Program-made: the position numbers and the translations under genes
Notes under the pieces: generated by a model
The model's input: the letters and a program-made list of their open reading frames with translations, nothing else
The model's database searches: none
What the model was told of the DNA's origin: nothing
Source: Pyronema omphalodes
Taxonomy: Eukaryota > Ascomycota > Pezizomycetes > Pezizales > Pyronemataceae
Length of the DNA stretch: 64,000 nucleotides
NCBI GenBank assembly: GCA_024516155.1
Contig: JAJJXM010000040.1
Coordinates: forward strand, 248,001 to 312,000
Reading direction: 5' to 3'
In this document: positions 42,962-56,800 of the stretch, piece after piece
Numbering within the stretch: the stretch's first letter is position 1
Layout: every line of letters begins with the position of its first letter

Positions 42962-45900
42962 TTTGTCTGAACCACCGGTGATTTTATGAGATAATGAAAT
43001 TATCCTCTAGGTGACCAAAGACCAGAAAGATGGCGAGATACCCATTTAACATTCAGTGGAGGAGGGCAAGAATTAACCGAGTTTCCCTTATGCATACAGT
43101 TGTTACCGATGTACAGAGTCCAAAGCTGCAATCTCGAGCGTTGAGTAGTTTATGTACAGCAGGATACAGGAAGAAATCAGCCATAATAGCTCATATCAAC
43201 CCGGTAAACAAATTTGTACATCTTCAATGAGGTATTGCGGGAATCTGGTGATTAGAGTATGGCTTTATATTTTTGGGCTGGAGGAACGTGGGTTCGAATC
43301 ATGGATTCTGCTGTATTTTCTGATTTGTGGTATTTGTTTGGAAGAGAGTTTATGGAGTAGATGGATGGGGGGGGGGGGGGGGGAGTATTTGCAGTTTTGA
43401 ATTTAGATTATCATTTTTTGTCTTGTTCGAAGTTGTGTGAACTTTTCAGTGAGCAGGTAATCTTGGATAAACATCAAAAAGGAAATATATGTAATCTCTT
43501 CTTCAATGAACATTGCGGTTCATCAGATAGTTGAACAACTTGATTATTCACGTATCAAGCTGATCATGGAGGCCAAAGTACTAATCAGAGATCTTTTCTG
43601 CTATCCTGAATTGAACAAGAAGTCGAGCAGTAATTGAGTAGTAAACAGTGTCCCTGTTTAACTGGTGGACTTTGTAAAGGAGGCTGGTACCACGGAGTAC
43701 AGACACCCCAACCTTTACATCCATCTCGACACCTTCTGCTTATTTAGCCTTGTAAAACATCCAGCACCCATTTGAGCAAATTTCATGTATGGTATAAAAT
43801 GAACACTTTCATGGTATTATACTAATGTCGATGGCGTGTATGCTGGAATCCTCTGACAATTTCGTATCATAGGCTATCATTCGATTCCAACATGGGGGCG
43901 CTCGAAATTTACAACTATAGTAACGAAATTGAATCAACACAAAAGTTTATTTTCCCTATTCAGAGAACCCGGAACAACTCGCTACACCAGCACCTTCAGA
44001 GGCACATACATTTTAAATAATTCGCTCTATTATTTTCATTGAATACATCCGATACTACGTATAGCTGAAACCCTTATGCTTGAATGTAGTAGTTCAATGA
44101 TACAACTTTATAAAATAATTTTTCACTGAAATTTCAAAATAACTGGGAACGAAATATTGTAAATTATAGCCATTAGCTTCCTCTATGTCGTTCATGAGTA
44201 TTTGAATATCTTTCAGGTTCAGCAAAGACTCGTTCGTGTAACTGCTACAATTGCAGATTGGATGTAACTCATATGGTTGTATTTCATGTTGACTAGGCAT
44301 ATAGATTGTCTTAAGTGCTGACTTACCATTTGGGTGTATCACGACACACTTCAATGATGAATAAACCTGGTTAACAACATCCGCAAAAGCTTGCAGATCA
44401 AAGATAAAAGAACACAGGTAACAAGAGTTTTTGTGATATTATTGAATAAGCCAGCTACAGCAAGATTCATTGATTCAGGGTATTTCCAATGGTTATTCTG
44501 TGGCTTCTTATATCTCTGAGGACCTCATCTCGAATTTTTCTTTCTAGAAGAGATTCAAGCCCCTGGTATGCGAAATCTATTTAAAGGTCACCATTTTACA
44601 TGCTTATACACCCGACCTTACATATTCATACCGAGAATTCCGATATCCATATAATATTACATACGGCTACAGAACCCATGCAAACAGATAATCACGAATA
44701 TAAGTTCCAAACTGATGAAAGTGCATAATACGCGAGAATCTTGGGTCCATGTGATATCACTCGACTTGAACTGTGGCCAACTGGTGAATTCAGCTTTTAA
44801 ACAAGTGGACTTGTTAAATATGTTAAAACTTGGTGAACCAAACTTCCACCCATAAAAACCAAAAAATAATTCATTTTGTTGTTCATTACCTAGCCGCAAA
44901 TACACTCAATTGTGGACACAAACCGGAATATTCCATCATTATTCTTCTCTTGTCGTCGACCACGCTACCAGAAAATTTACTGGTTGAACAGCTCTTCTTA
45001 TTTTTAAGATAATCGTGGCACGAAAGATGATTTGCTGTTGATCTTTCCTGTGCTAGAGCGCAAATTGAAATATCGTATTATCTCTTCCATCTGGAACATC
45101 TTTCCCTTGACAGGTATTCTGTATCTATGGTCGAATTTTGCGCCCGCCAATCAACCTAGGCTACTCGGTCCATTAAGCATGATTCAGTTACATAAGCAAG
45201 AGTGATCAGCATTGCAGGTAACGGCCGCGTAAGTAATCGTATTAGTGTCTTAAAACCTAAAAACCTCTGACATAAGCTAAATTTCCTTGGTTTTGACGGG
45301 TGAGTAGTTACGGATATGTGTATCAGATTTTGAAACTTTATGGACTTGTAGTTAGGCTAGTTCGGTGACATTCGGCTTTAATATATGGAGGTAAGCATTT
45401 TAATATCCGTAAGGTGTTTCGGTATCACTGAAAGGCTTTCCCGAAGGATCACTATATTACACATCGACCGCTTCTTCGGATTTACCGTGCCTATGTTTGA
45501 TGTAGATTAAGTTTTTTACTCTTCCGTGGTTTGGATAAAGTACTTGCTTATGCTGAGTTCCATAGTTATACATAGATACAAAGTCTGGTAAGAAGGACGG
45601 AAGAACCACGGGAAGCTCAATAACTTGGCATCTGACATTACGATACATATTTCTCATTACTAGTTCGGGTTAACCGGATGGTATATATGGATGGACTTTG
45701 ACGTACTGCTTGACGGGACAGCCGGTATGGACGGCAAAGTGCATCCGCGCGGAGGGAGTGTGATATTCACTGGCTCCTCGTCCCCCCGCGCCTGACTGGT
45801 TTTCCGTTTGTCTTCGGTTTTATCAAAGTTTATTGATTCATTGGGGCCGGATGTTGGCTAATCAAGGTAATAAAAATATCTTTGAAGATCTATGGTTGTT

Positions 45901-48900
45901 ATCAACTGATCAAGCGAACTGAATACCGGAAGCCAGAGTTAGCCAGTTGCGCTCTTTTTTCTAAGTGGATGTCAACAAATAACCAGTTGACAGGGGCTAA
46001 ACTCGTATCTGCACTCTTCTCCTCTGCCGAATCCTGTATTTTCCGGCCCGATAGCGTCCATATGATGCCTCTTCATGCACCAACCCTAATTCCGGTAATC
46101 TTTTGGCCTGCCGGCAGAACTGCACCGTGAGAACCGGCATGGGGGGCTTTCAACTAGTGGTTCTAAAGAGATGTGATATGGTTTGGTTCCACTTGATCCA
46201 CTTGATTCACCTTCTTCAGGTCCCTAAGCAAGTCCAGAGGCACACAATTGAGTAACAAACGTCCCCAATAACCCTGTGGTAGTGGCACCACTCCCCTCAT
46301 CTTGATTCCGGCACATAGGGAGCAGCTGATCGAGGATTACAAAGACTGCATAGTGCACCCCGAGACTAGTGGAATGGTTGGTGGTGGTGGTGTTTGAGAA
46401 GATGGGTTGTTTGCATGCAGCCTGCCAGCAAGATCAGAGTCAACGCTATCAAATGAGACCTTTTAGAGACACCTAGTGGTATCGAAGTTAACCAGGGTTA
46501 GAATAGTGACTAGCATCACCGTCCTAAGCCTAGAGGCTCACACCCATCAAATTCCAATGGGGGGATGGTGGGATCGTTCATTAGAAAAGGTTGATGGGTG
46601 ACATGCAATGACCCAAATCGAGCAGAAATCCTGATGCGCCCCCGGATGAGGCACTTCGGGAATGTTACCACTTGCGGCTGAAAATCTCTGGACAGTTGGA
46701 GTTCTGGGCGGATTTATGATTATCGTCGATTTGTAGGCTTGCAGGAGAGCCTGAAAGTATACCTTACCAGCTGGATTGTAACTTTAGCAGGGAAGTTTAA
46801 TTCCAGGAAGCAAACGGTCGTACGCCCCTAGTGGTGTTATTACCAGAAATAACCCTACATCACTGATCCATAAATACTTAATTAACCAATTGCTCTCGAT
46901 TACCATCAAGTCAAAATCTGTCACCGATACTCGAGTTGCATTGCATCTTGACCGGTGTCTCCGCCACCCATTAGCCTCGTCGAGTGAGCCCACATGATTG
47001 CTCTGGCAATCTCTCGTCTATTACTAGCGTCTCGTAACACACGCACTTATACGCGGCAATTGTGTCGTCTTCAGCTGTTAACTACAGTAGCTTGAAGATC
47101 TCTCGTTTATCGGTGGCAGCTCAATTTCCTGACTACGTATACACTGGCAAAATCTCAGCCAGTGAAACAACGTTTGACCCCTGGTAATATCAAGCGAGCC
47201 AACGAGTGTTCACGGTGGCGCTGTGAGGTTGTCAACGCACAAGGTCAAATAAACTCCATATAACGGTCTGTCTTCTAGCAGCACTCTCACAAGTCATCAA
47301 TATCTGAGAAAGAGGAGACACCTTCGTTTTCTAGAAGATTAATATTTGCCCCCCAGAGCCCAACATCTTAGCCTTGAGAGAATGCCTCGTATGCGAGGCA
47401 CTGGCTCAGAATAATGTAGTGCTTATACTACCTTAATGCTTGGGAACTGAAGGGATCTCGAAACCTAAGGCATTGGCAAAAACATCATGCGGACGTTTCG
47501 TTAGGTGGAGTTAAAGATTGCTCACCTTACCGACGGTTACAAAAGTGCCGAATTGATCACCGATGAATGTCATTTGGTGTATGCGCACATTCAGGAAACA
47601 CAATATTTCTCCGCCATCGTAATATCGTAATACCACGTAACTCTCGTAACAATGAGCTACCAAGACTCTCTCTATATTACTGCGCCCAGCCTTGCTATTC
47701 CCCTTTCTATCATCAATACCTATCAACGCCAATATCTTCAGCATGGACTTCCTCGTCACCCCTCTATCCTCGGAAAATACCCACAAAGTTACCGAAAATA
47801 ATCACCAACATCCGCAAATGTCGTACGGCCACCAGCTAGTTACCAATACCCGTCATCCAGACCTTGTTCTTGTATCCCGGGGGGCTGGTTTATCCCATCC
47901 TTTTCCAGGCTCTTTTGCGATATTCTACCGGCAGCTACATCAGTTTTTTGATATGCGTAAAAAAAAATCCCCCGATAATGCTCCGTAGTATCTTTGTACC
48001 TCGCCCAATATCCCCCCCCCCCCCCCTGTTGATCCCCCCCCGCGGCTATCTGCCCAACCACATTGCATAATTACAATCCTTCACATTACCTTTTCAGCGT
48101 GGACGCATCCACGCAACGCGCCTTGTTCTTCCCAATTTGGAAACTCTGGCATGCAGAAACTATTGCGACACAGAAAGAAATCCCAAATAAGTAAGTTACA
48201 CTGCATAGTAATTACTAGGTAGTTTACATAGCTATCTCGCAAATACTGTAAAAAAAAAACTCTCTCTCTCCATGCAAAGCTCCAAAGTTGCATAAATTAT
48301 TGCCCGCAATTTGCCGGTTGCCGGGAAATGCCTTGTAATATAATCCATCTCTCTTAATCTCTTAGCGAACATACCATGGACAGACATAGCAACACAACAT
48401 TTCGTACTCTCTAACCTACCACATCTCGATAAATAACTCCGTCTATCCAAATGATCACCCATAAACGGGTAACAACATAATAATTAAGAGCTTGTTTCCC
48501 CCCTGCAAGTTTCCACAACAGAGCCACCCGAGGGGTGATTATCACTGATGACATGTCGGGTATTTGCATTATTGGGTTAGGGTTGATAATGTTATTCTCG
48601 CGAAGCGAGCAACGAGGAAAGTGAAGTACCTTTCGGCAGTGTAGCTTCCTGGTAGTGAGCCAAAATGATAGGGGTTTAGGGTGGAAACCGTCCAAGTATC
48701 GCATGATACTCAGTATATGTAAACTGTTTCCATCTGCTACATGTAGGAGTTCTATTTTTATGACGGAGAATACCAACGTCAGTAACTTAGGAGTGTATGA
48801 GAGGTAAGACGCGGTGCGCGCGCGGATCGTTGGCTTGTTGGGTTAAAAAAGTCACAATAGTTGTGCCCAGAATAACCTCAACGATGACATCTAACGAAGC

Positions 48901-51570
48901 ACAGTAACTGCAATAATTTAGGTAACAAGCCTATGTATGAAGTACAGGTCAAAGCGGAAGTATGTGTAATGCAAGTACGGTAAAATAAAAATTTGTTATT
49001 ATTTTTGTATCCCTACATATGTACATACGTACATGATGTAACTTTTGCAATATGTAACTCTAAACCTTTGCGTTGCGCACCTTGATCAGCCTACCACGCC
49101 GACTTTCAAGGGCTAGGTGGGTTATGTTATCCAGCCACTGGAGCCGAATCTAGAGTTATTGTTGTGTATCAATGCATCGTAGGCCTACCAGCAGTGACAT
49201 CGCATCAACACCCCGGATTTTCGCCATGCACTGTGGATGGTGAAACACCGAGCCGGCCCGGATGATTGCTCTATTACTGTGTGTTCCTGCAGTTGTGATC
49301 TAGCACTTATCCAATAACTCAAAACCATATACCGATAGACCTCAGACGACGTATGTACGTACCTACATAGACGAACCCCCTTACAGTTTCTTGCAAATAA
49401 TTCTCAGCTCACATCTGGCGCGCGGTTTTTAGTAGCTCGTTGTTCCTTTTGTCAGCATTCATCAGGCCGCTTCGACATCAAGCGAGGCCAGTTCCAAAGG
49501 CCCAGCGGCCCAGACTCCGACCGTCTGTGAATTTTATAACACAATTCGTAAGTCGCCGTCTATTAACGTACCTTCATTGGAATTGCAAAGCATTGCAAAG
49601 CGTCAGCATCACAAAACCCGGCCATGATGCATAACATGCAATTGAGTAGGTCCAACACCGGGCTTTGCTATTAAATAAAGAAATAAATAGATAAATAAAT
49701 AAATAACTCCGAACTTTGCTTTACCGAGCGGCGATAAATAATATAGGCTTCGTATTCGGCTCAGCGACCGGTACTATTCAGACGAAGTATATCCAAACGT
49801 CAAAAGCAGCATAGATAAAAAGGAAAATATCGATTTAGGGGGGTAAGTGTGATATATCGATTCGATCTACTTACAGCCGCAGCTGTGAATCGCTTAATAT
49901 TTACCAGTCAAAAATGCGTTGGCCGCTATCCCTAGTCACTCTTCAGGTGGATTGGGATAGCTAGGAAGTTATATGCCCGCCGTATTCCGCTGTGTACCAC
50001 GGCGCAAGTCCACACTCCCCGCACAGGCTGAAAACTACGTACAGGCATCCAGCATAAAGCGATGCATGAAGCGATGGATGGATGGATGGACGACGACGAC
50101 TCCTTTCTCGACTGTCAGACTTTATTTATGTCGGACTTTGTCTAGTTCGTTTCACTAACACCCAGCGACCTGGGAAGCGATTACGATGCATCCACTCCCA
50201 GAACCAGGACTTAACCTTCCCCTGATCCAAGGATGCTCATAGGTTCGGCGTTTCAGGTTCTTCGAGAAGTTGTTATTTATGGATAAGTTGGCATGAACTT
50301 TGGGGATCTACGGGGAGGTGTGGAATGTTACACTTGCAGCCGACCCCTGCTAAGCATGGCTACTTGGATTTCCCTTGAGAGACGGGCGAAAGTTGTCGGG
50401 TTGGAATGGGGATGGCCGCTGCGTTGGTACGGACCGGGGCATTGGGCGGTGATCCAGGGGAATCATAATGGGAATCTTAAGAGTCCAAGTTAACAAGTGC
50501 GGAGTAATTCTTCCGATCAAATGCAAAGTGGAAATTCAAAAGTTGACTCGTTAATTAACTATTTGACATTGCATAATAATAAAACGGTTGCTATGACGAT
50601 ATATACATCGCATGATTTTGAATTCCGCTATCACAAATATCGCATCTGATAAGGTCAAGAAAAATAAATTCCTAATATACAGAAGCTTCGCGGTAAATAA
50701 GTTATTTCCATCATCCTTCAAAAAACCCCTTTTGTAAGAACTTAGAATGCAATAAAAAAAACAGGTAATTCCTGGATTCCTCAATCGATCAAGCCTAAAA
50801 TATAACTGGCTTTCAAACAATCTTCATAGATGTATCCTTATCTTGCCTATTCTCCAATCCTCCATCCCCTCAGAAATTACCCTAGATAACAATTATATAA
50901 CTACCCCCTCCACAAAATTACCAAACCCATAAAGTAGTAAGCTTAAAAACGTAATATCCGTAACCAGTACCCAGTACCCAGCCCATATGTTCCATTCCCA
51001 ATCCCATAAGAAAAAAAATCAAACTTAAACCCAAACTGTGAAAAATAAGAAGAGAAAAAAAATCAAAACGTGATTAATAGTTAAGCTGAATGATAACAAG
51101 GAAATTCCAGAAAGAAAAAAAATGAATAGACTCCGCAAGTGCTCCTGTTGATACAACAAAAATCTTATACGCCTTGATCCCGCCGACGCTACAAAAAAGA
51201 CAACGCAAACAAAAACTAGCAAGTCGCAATCAATGACGTTGGGAAAAAAAAATAAAAAAACAAAAAAAACGATTGATGCTGACAATAAATCCTTCCAACC
51301 CTAAATATCAAGCAAAATAAAAGTAGACAAAGGAAATCGGTGCATTCGTGACTTTGTAAGACTCAAGAAAACCCGTACAAATGCGTTGAGCGGTGGCATG
51401 GCATGATAATGATGATAATGATGATGTGATGATGATGATGATGACAAATGAAATACATTAGAGTAATTGATTACTGTGGTGTTGATATGTTATTATTATT
51501 GGGTATATTTATTAATCAATCCTTAGGTTTGTTCGTCACTGTTTTTGTTTTGTTTTAATGTTGATTTCTG
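42962..51570. other. Gene desert of about 8.6 kb
   Basis: No ORF above about 120 codons, no convincing chain of splice sites and no recognisable RNA gene on either strand. Homopolymer runs occur at 43367-43383 (G) and 48012-48026 (C); short AAAT (49675-49705) and GATGGATG arrays are present. 43.4-45.1 kb is AT-rich. The right end near 51.4 kb carries ATGATGATG repeats and is probably the 3' flank of the Medusa-like gene. Confidence 0.5.
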
Positions 51571-53817
51571 TTATGGTACGTTCGAGCTTTGAGGCGAGCT
51601 GTGTCCATGTCCTGGAGCTGTCCTGTCATCGATATGATCTCTAGAATAATATCCAGTTGCTTGTCCAGGATTATCTAGGAAAGGAGACACCGGTACCCCG
51701 ACGTTGACGTCCCATGATCCTCGGTGTGCTTGTGGTGGTGCTAAAGTCTGCGGTGTTGCGGGAAGAGAATGGGCTTGAGGCCAGACGCCGGGAACCGCGA
51801 TTGTCGGGAGAGAGATGTGGCTAGGTGATCCGACGGTTGTGACAGGAAGACCAGCGGTGGTTGGTGGGAGTGATAAAGGCTCACCAACGGGGGAGGCAGT
51901 CTGACGGGGAGGAAGCCCGGCCTCGGAGGAGCGGGGGTGAGGGTGTGCGGACTCATGGGGAGGTGCTCCGGGGTATGGAGACGCTCCAGGAGTAGGAGGG
52001 ATGATAGAGGCAGTGGAAGAGTAAGAGGCAGACTATAGATGGTTAGCAATGATAATAAAGATAGATAAATACAGGTGGAAACATACGTATTTGCCGATAA
52101 TTTTCTTCAAAGCGTGAGGAAGGATAGACCAGGAGAAAACCTTAACGTCTTTCTCAATGTTTCTCGGCTTAGGGCTGGGGAATTGCATGATAAGCTTGAA
52201 GAAAGACTCGCATTCCTTCTTTCCCTTTGAAACGGTAAGTGGTCTGAAACCTTCCAAGTTCCTGCGAATTCTGTTCTTCTCCTCAACAGTGAAGCGAACC
52301 GCAATTAGAGATTCCAAAAGATAGATGCAATCAACGGAAGTAACGAAACATTCGTTCCTCTCTGCCCACCAAATGCAGCTAACACAAACTGCACTTGTTG
52401 GTCTATCACTTTGGGGTACGGCACGGAAGGTAGCATGGATAGTGTTTCCCTTTTGTTGCCTCCAAAACTGCACTAGTCTTCTCTTACTGGACCATTCCTC
52501 CTCTGTCCATCTTCTTGCCATTTGCGCCAAATCACCCTGGATCTCCAAAACTGCCTTGTGGGGGTAAATAGAGTAGGGATTGAATCCAGGAGTTCGATTG
52601 GCGTTCCCGTCACCAGACTTATCGGCTTGTTGCAAAGTTGAAGTTCTAATCAATGTCGGATTGGCGGGTTCTGCGTGAGATGGAGATGCCAAAAGTGCGG
52701 AATTGTCACTGCCGGTTGGCCAAGTTTGTGAAGGTCCTTGATGGGACATATCTGCGGTCCCATACTGGTATGCAAAGTTCCTTGGGGAAGCTTGTGGGGG
52801 GTGGTAGGTACCCGTTTGGTGAGTAGAGTCATGATCATAGCCTCCTGAGTAGACTCTGTAGCTTCCCTCATTACTAGCAGCTGAGTAAGTGTGGGTTGTT
52901 GGGGAAGATGTTGGGAAAGCATATGCGCTGTAATCGTCGCTCTTTGGTCGTATAGGTTGAGTAGCTGTTCGCTTTACTGGGCTACGAAGGTCTACATCAT
53001 CGGCGGAGGCCTTTCGCTTAAGGGGTCGGGATGGTGAAGTGAAAGTTGTGGCAGCAGGTTCGGTGTAAGTGAAGACACCGATATCTACCCGTCCAAGCTC
53101 CTCTCCGTCTGTGCCCTCGACTAGGAGCTCCACGCGGGCTTGCTGCAGGCTGCCGGATGTCTGAAACGACGGAACCTCGACAGTAAGCATGAAATTGTTC
53201 AGTGGGTTAATTGCCTTAGGAGCGAGGCGGTTGGTTCTGTAGGTACCGAAAAGTAGTCGGTAGTTGCGGTTTGGGGTGGTTAGGTCAGTGGGAGAATAAA
53301 GGACCAGAGTGAACATGCTCCGATCAGAACCTTGGTGGGGATCATAGCTCAGAACTGTTGGAAGGTCGTATTGCCGGTCTCCATAAACTCCTTCGTTCAA
53401 AGCTTGAGGAGGATGAGGCACAGACTGCTCGGCAGAAAGAGGTCGTCTAACTTGAGCCTGGGAGGTGGTTGTTGAGTAGTGAGAGGTGGGGTAAGCTCCA
53501 TAGGGGCTTTGCAACCCCGAATAATGTTGTGATGATCTTGAATCATAGTCTACTGATTCGTCATAGCGATTATTGTTAGTCCAATATTCCCCAGAATTAC
53601 TAGCCATTTTGCTAGCTGAGTAATATTGATATTCACCTGGAGTCTGCTGCGGATTTTTCCCGAAGCCAGACATTGACTGGGTCAGCGCCCGAAACTCAGG
53701 CTTGGCCAAAAGGCCCTCGTTAAATGCTAAATTAGCTCTGCTCGGCTGCGTATTGTACACCGGATCGAAATGATGAGGGTAGGTTGGAATTCCCACGGGG
53801 GATTTAGTGGTCTGCAT
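51571..53817 (-). CDS. medA: Medusa-family developmental regulator (MedA / Acon-3-like)
   Basis: Exons 53817-52087 and 52032-51571 with a 54-nt intron (GTATGT donor, GCTAAC branch) give 730 aa. MedA-type regulators control conidiophore development, adherence and, in some pathogens, virulence. The N-terminal third is Tyr/Ser/Gln-rich. A conserved central block begins VLSYDPHQGSDRSMFTLVLY. The most conserved region lies C-terminal: AVLEIQGDLAQMARRWTEEE, GNTIHATFRAVP, NECFVTSVDCIYLLE, FMQ-like LIMQFPSPKPRNIEKDVKVF and LPHALKKIIGKY. A Pro/Ser-rich tail follows. KRKASADD is a candidate nuclear localisation signal. The frame continues 13 codons upstream to a stop without an ATG, so either ATG 53817 or an upstream exon starts the protein. 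Confidence 0.85.
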
Positions 53818-56800
53818 CAAGGCGTCAGTTGTCCCTGTGCTTCGTGCTATATTCACTCAAATTCGAGCTGGAAAAGAATTCTGCGTACGTGTGGAAACGA
53901 GTATAAGGCGCTGAGAGCCACGATGGATAACTTTGGGGGGTTTATTGAGGGTCGGAATGAGTAAACAACTGCGCAGGTTTGCAGTTGTTCTGGCTGGATG
54001 ATCTGGGTCGGATGATACTGGCAGGTGCAAGACGGTGCAGATTGATGAAGTGATGTGTGATGGATGTTCTGCGGTTCTGGCGGTTGTAGTGTATGATGCA
54101 GGCAAGAGAAAATAAGGCTACTTATTTACTCTAGGGCGGGACGGTGACGGTGATGTGATGGATGGGCAGTCTCCAGTGGGGGTGGTAGCGTAGGGGATAT
54201 ATTATTTTCTTTGAGTTATGGGATGGGCGGCAGCAGGCGGTGAAGAACGGAGGTGATGCTCAAGTATAAGGCGGACAAGTGCTAGAGCAGTCGGACAAGG
54301 AGTATGTAGGCAGGTAGTACGCCGATGATCCTCGCTGGGGGGGGGGGGGGGTGGTGTATGATAGTATGGGGTCTGGGTTATGTATATGGAATACTACTAG
54401 GGATCACCAACCCGGAGGTGGTGAGGGGGGGTGTATGGATGCGTGAGAGGGAGGGATGAGGGGGGGGGGGGGGGGGGCAGATTAATTGTGAGTGGAATAC
54501 CAGCTTTGGATTGGGTTGGATTGAAGTTGGATTGGGGTTGGATTGGGGTTGGATTGGGATTTGGCGGTAGTAGTGGTAGTAGTGGTAGTAGTGGTAGTGG
54601 ATGTTGTTTAGAGGGACCGGCTGCACTAAGTACTCTGCTTGGTCGACCTCCGTTGCTCGCGTCTTTTTGGTGAATTTGAAGGTCCTACCGGGAGCTGCGA
54701 AAAAGAGGGCTGCGGGCGGGAAGGGAGCTGACAAGCTAGCCTAGTCCCACAGATAACCTCGACAAAAGGCGGCAGCGCAAGAGTCAAGGTCCAGGGCTGG
54801 GGTACGAAGCAATATGTAGGGTAGAACCGCTCTGTCGGGAATGGCATAGACGACGAAGAGGTCCCAGTTGGAGATGATCCCAAAGTGAATTACTGTGAGA
54901 ATTTCCAATGACGATCCGAAGTTTATAGTCCCTCCGTTTCGACGACCTGCCAGAAAATGGTGTCCCTCCGAACTGAACAAGCTTCGGAGATGGGGGTCGC
55001 CAGCAACAAAAACTCCGTCGACGGAGTAAGGTTGGATTTTGTGCAAAGGGATGAGAATGAATTGTTGCTTCTAAAAAAGCGGTGCAAGCGTGTCTACTGC
55101 CTGCCAGCCTTTTCTCTCATCACAGCGCGTGCAACTCATATTATTATTATTATTTTATCGCATGGAGTAAACACCGAGCTGAAATACCCCATCCCACCAT
55201 GAAAGTAACACCCCCCCCCCCCCCTCCCTCCCTGTGTGTGTTGTTGTGAAGCCCATAGTAGTAATGTGAAGAGTAAATCGAGGTAGCGGAAAGGGAAAAG
55301 AAACGATAACCACCAGCCAGAAAAAAAAAAAGCAAAGAAGCCCAAAAAGAGACGGAGTGCGGTGCTAAGATCTCCACTGCGAGTACTCATGGCCAGTCTC
55401 ACAGGTAAATTCTGCCTACGTTACGTACCGTCTGTGTGAGCGGGATCAGAAAAGGGCACATTAAAGACAGCTCGCAAAAGGACAGAAAAAGGAAGAAATC
55501 AAAGACAGACATCCCGCTGTAGGCTCTTCTGCCATGCATCCGCATCTCCCTTCGAAAAACGTCAACAGTAACAGGAACAGGGTGTCAAAGTCCGAAATGC
55601 CGGTGGCGTGCGGTGGGTACAGTTTGAGCTGAACTCCGTTGCTCAAAGTGGCAGTGAAGAGTAATGTGAGCGAAGGAAATCGGCCAACTTTACTGACATG
55701 GTGCGGATGCCAACTACTCGCACAGTACAACGGGAGACATGCAGTCCAATGCTTGAGAATATGGGCGGGCAAGGCAGCCGGGGATCCTGGAGATAGTGTA
55801 TTCGCATGGACTGTTCGGATGTGTTATTTCGGATGGAAAATTCGAGATTTTACTGGTTGTTGTAATGTATTCGGGTTGCTGTTGCTGTGTTCTGTTTCTG
55901 TTTCTGTATTCCTGTTGCTATGTTTGTAATTCTGGTTGCTGTGTCGACTCAATGGTCCGCCAGCGTCCATCATTTCGATCCGTGAGGTACAATGCAACAC
56001 TTCCGGCTTACAGACTCACAAAGCTCACGGCCTCGCGGGTACACATCTCGCCGGATCCCCGATTTCTTCGTCCCCGATTCCTCATCCCTAATTTTTTTAT
56101 CCCTAATTCCTCGTCCCTAATTCTTCATCCCTAATCCCTCCTTGCGCGCTTCTCTCGTCCAGCCCAACTCAAATAATCAGTCCGTGCTCTAGTGCATCTC
56201 GAACGCCACAGGCCCCACAGACGAGATGTCGTCTACGGCGATGCAAGATGGTTGGTGGTAGAAGCGAGTAACCAGAGCTACGGACTCGAGGGAGGATGCC
56301 TGCTGCAGACGCCCGCTCTCGAGTATTACCTTGTCGATATCTCGCGGCTTCCGTGCTAAGGCCAAAGCTCTCGTTTTTGCAGCTTTCATTGACGCAACAA
56401 ACCCAATTCTACGAGCAAAGACGTCAAGGTGCTTTGACTTGCGATTGGGCTATTCCCAACGCATTGTGCAGTGCTGCAGAATAAGGCGACGCCGGATCAG
56501 CAAGACCAGCACGGCCACGAGTACATACCACCTCCCTCTTAGAGCCGCTGGCGAGAAAAGGGTTTTTTTTTTATTTTTTCGCTTTCAATTGTGACAGGAA
56601 ACTCAGAAGTCCATGATCTGCCCACACAGCAGGGCGCCCCTTGCGAGAGTCTGGGTGAGTCCTGTCTCTGTCTGTGATAGCCCAAAATAGTGTATGTTTA
56701 ACAGGGGTAAATCGATCTTGTCAAACATCAAACCCAAAGAACTTTAACTGGCCTCTGACCTATCGGTACGACTGACTGTGAGGAGCCGTGGGGGATAGGA

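Noticed and set aside
43243..43316. tRNA-like segment with GGTTCGAATC and pairable 7-bp ends
   Set aside because: The T-arm stem does not pair, there is no acceptable D arm or A box, and the acceptor needs several wobbles.
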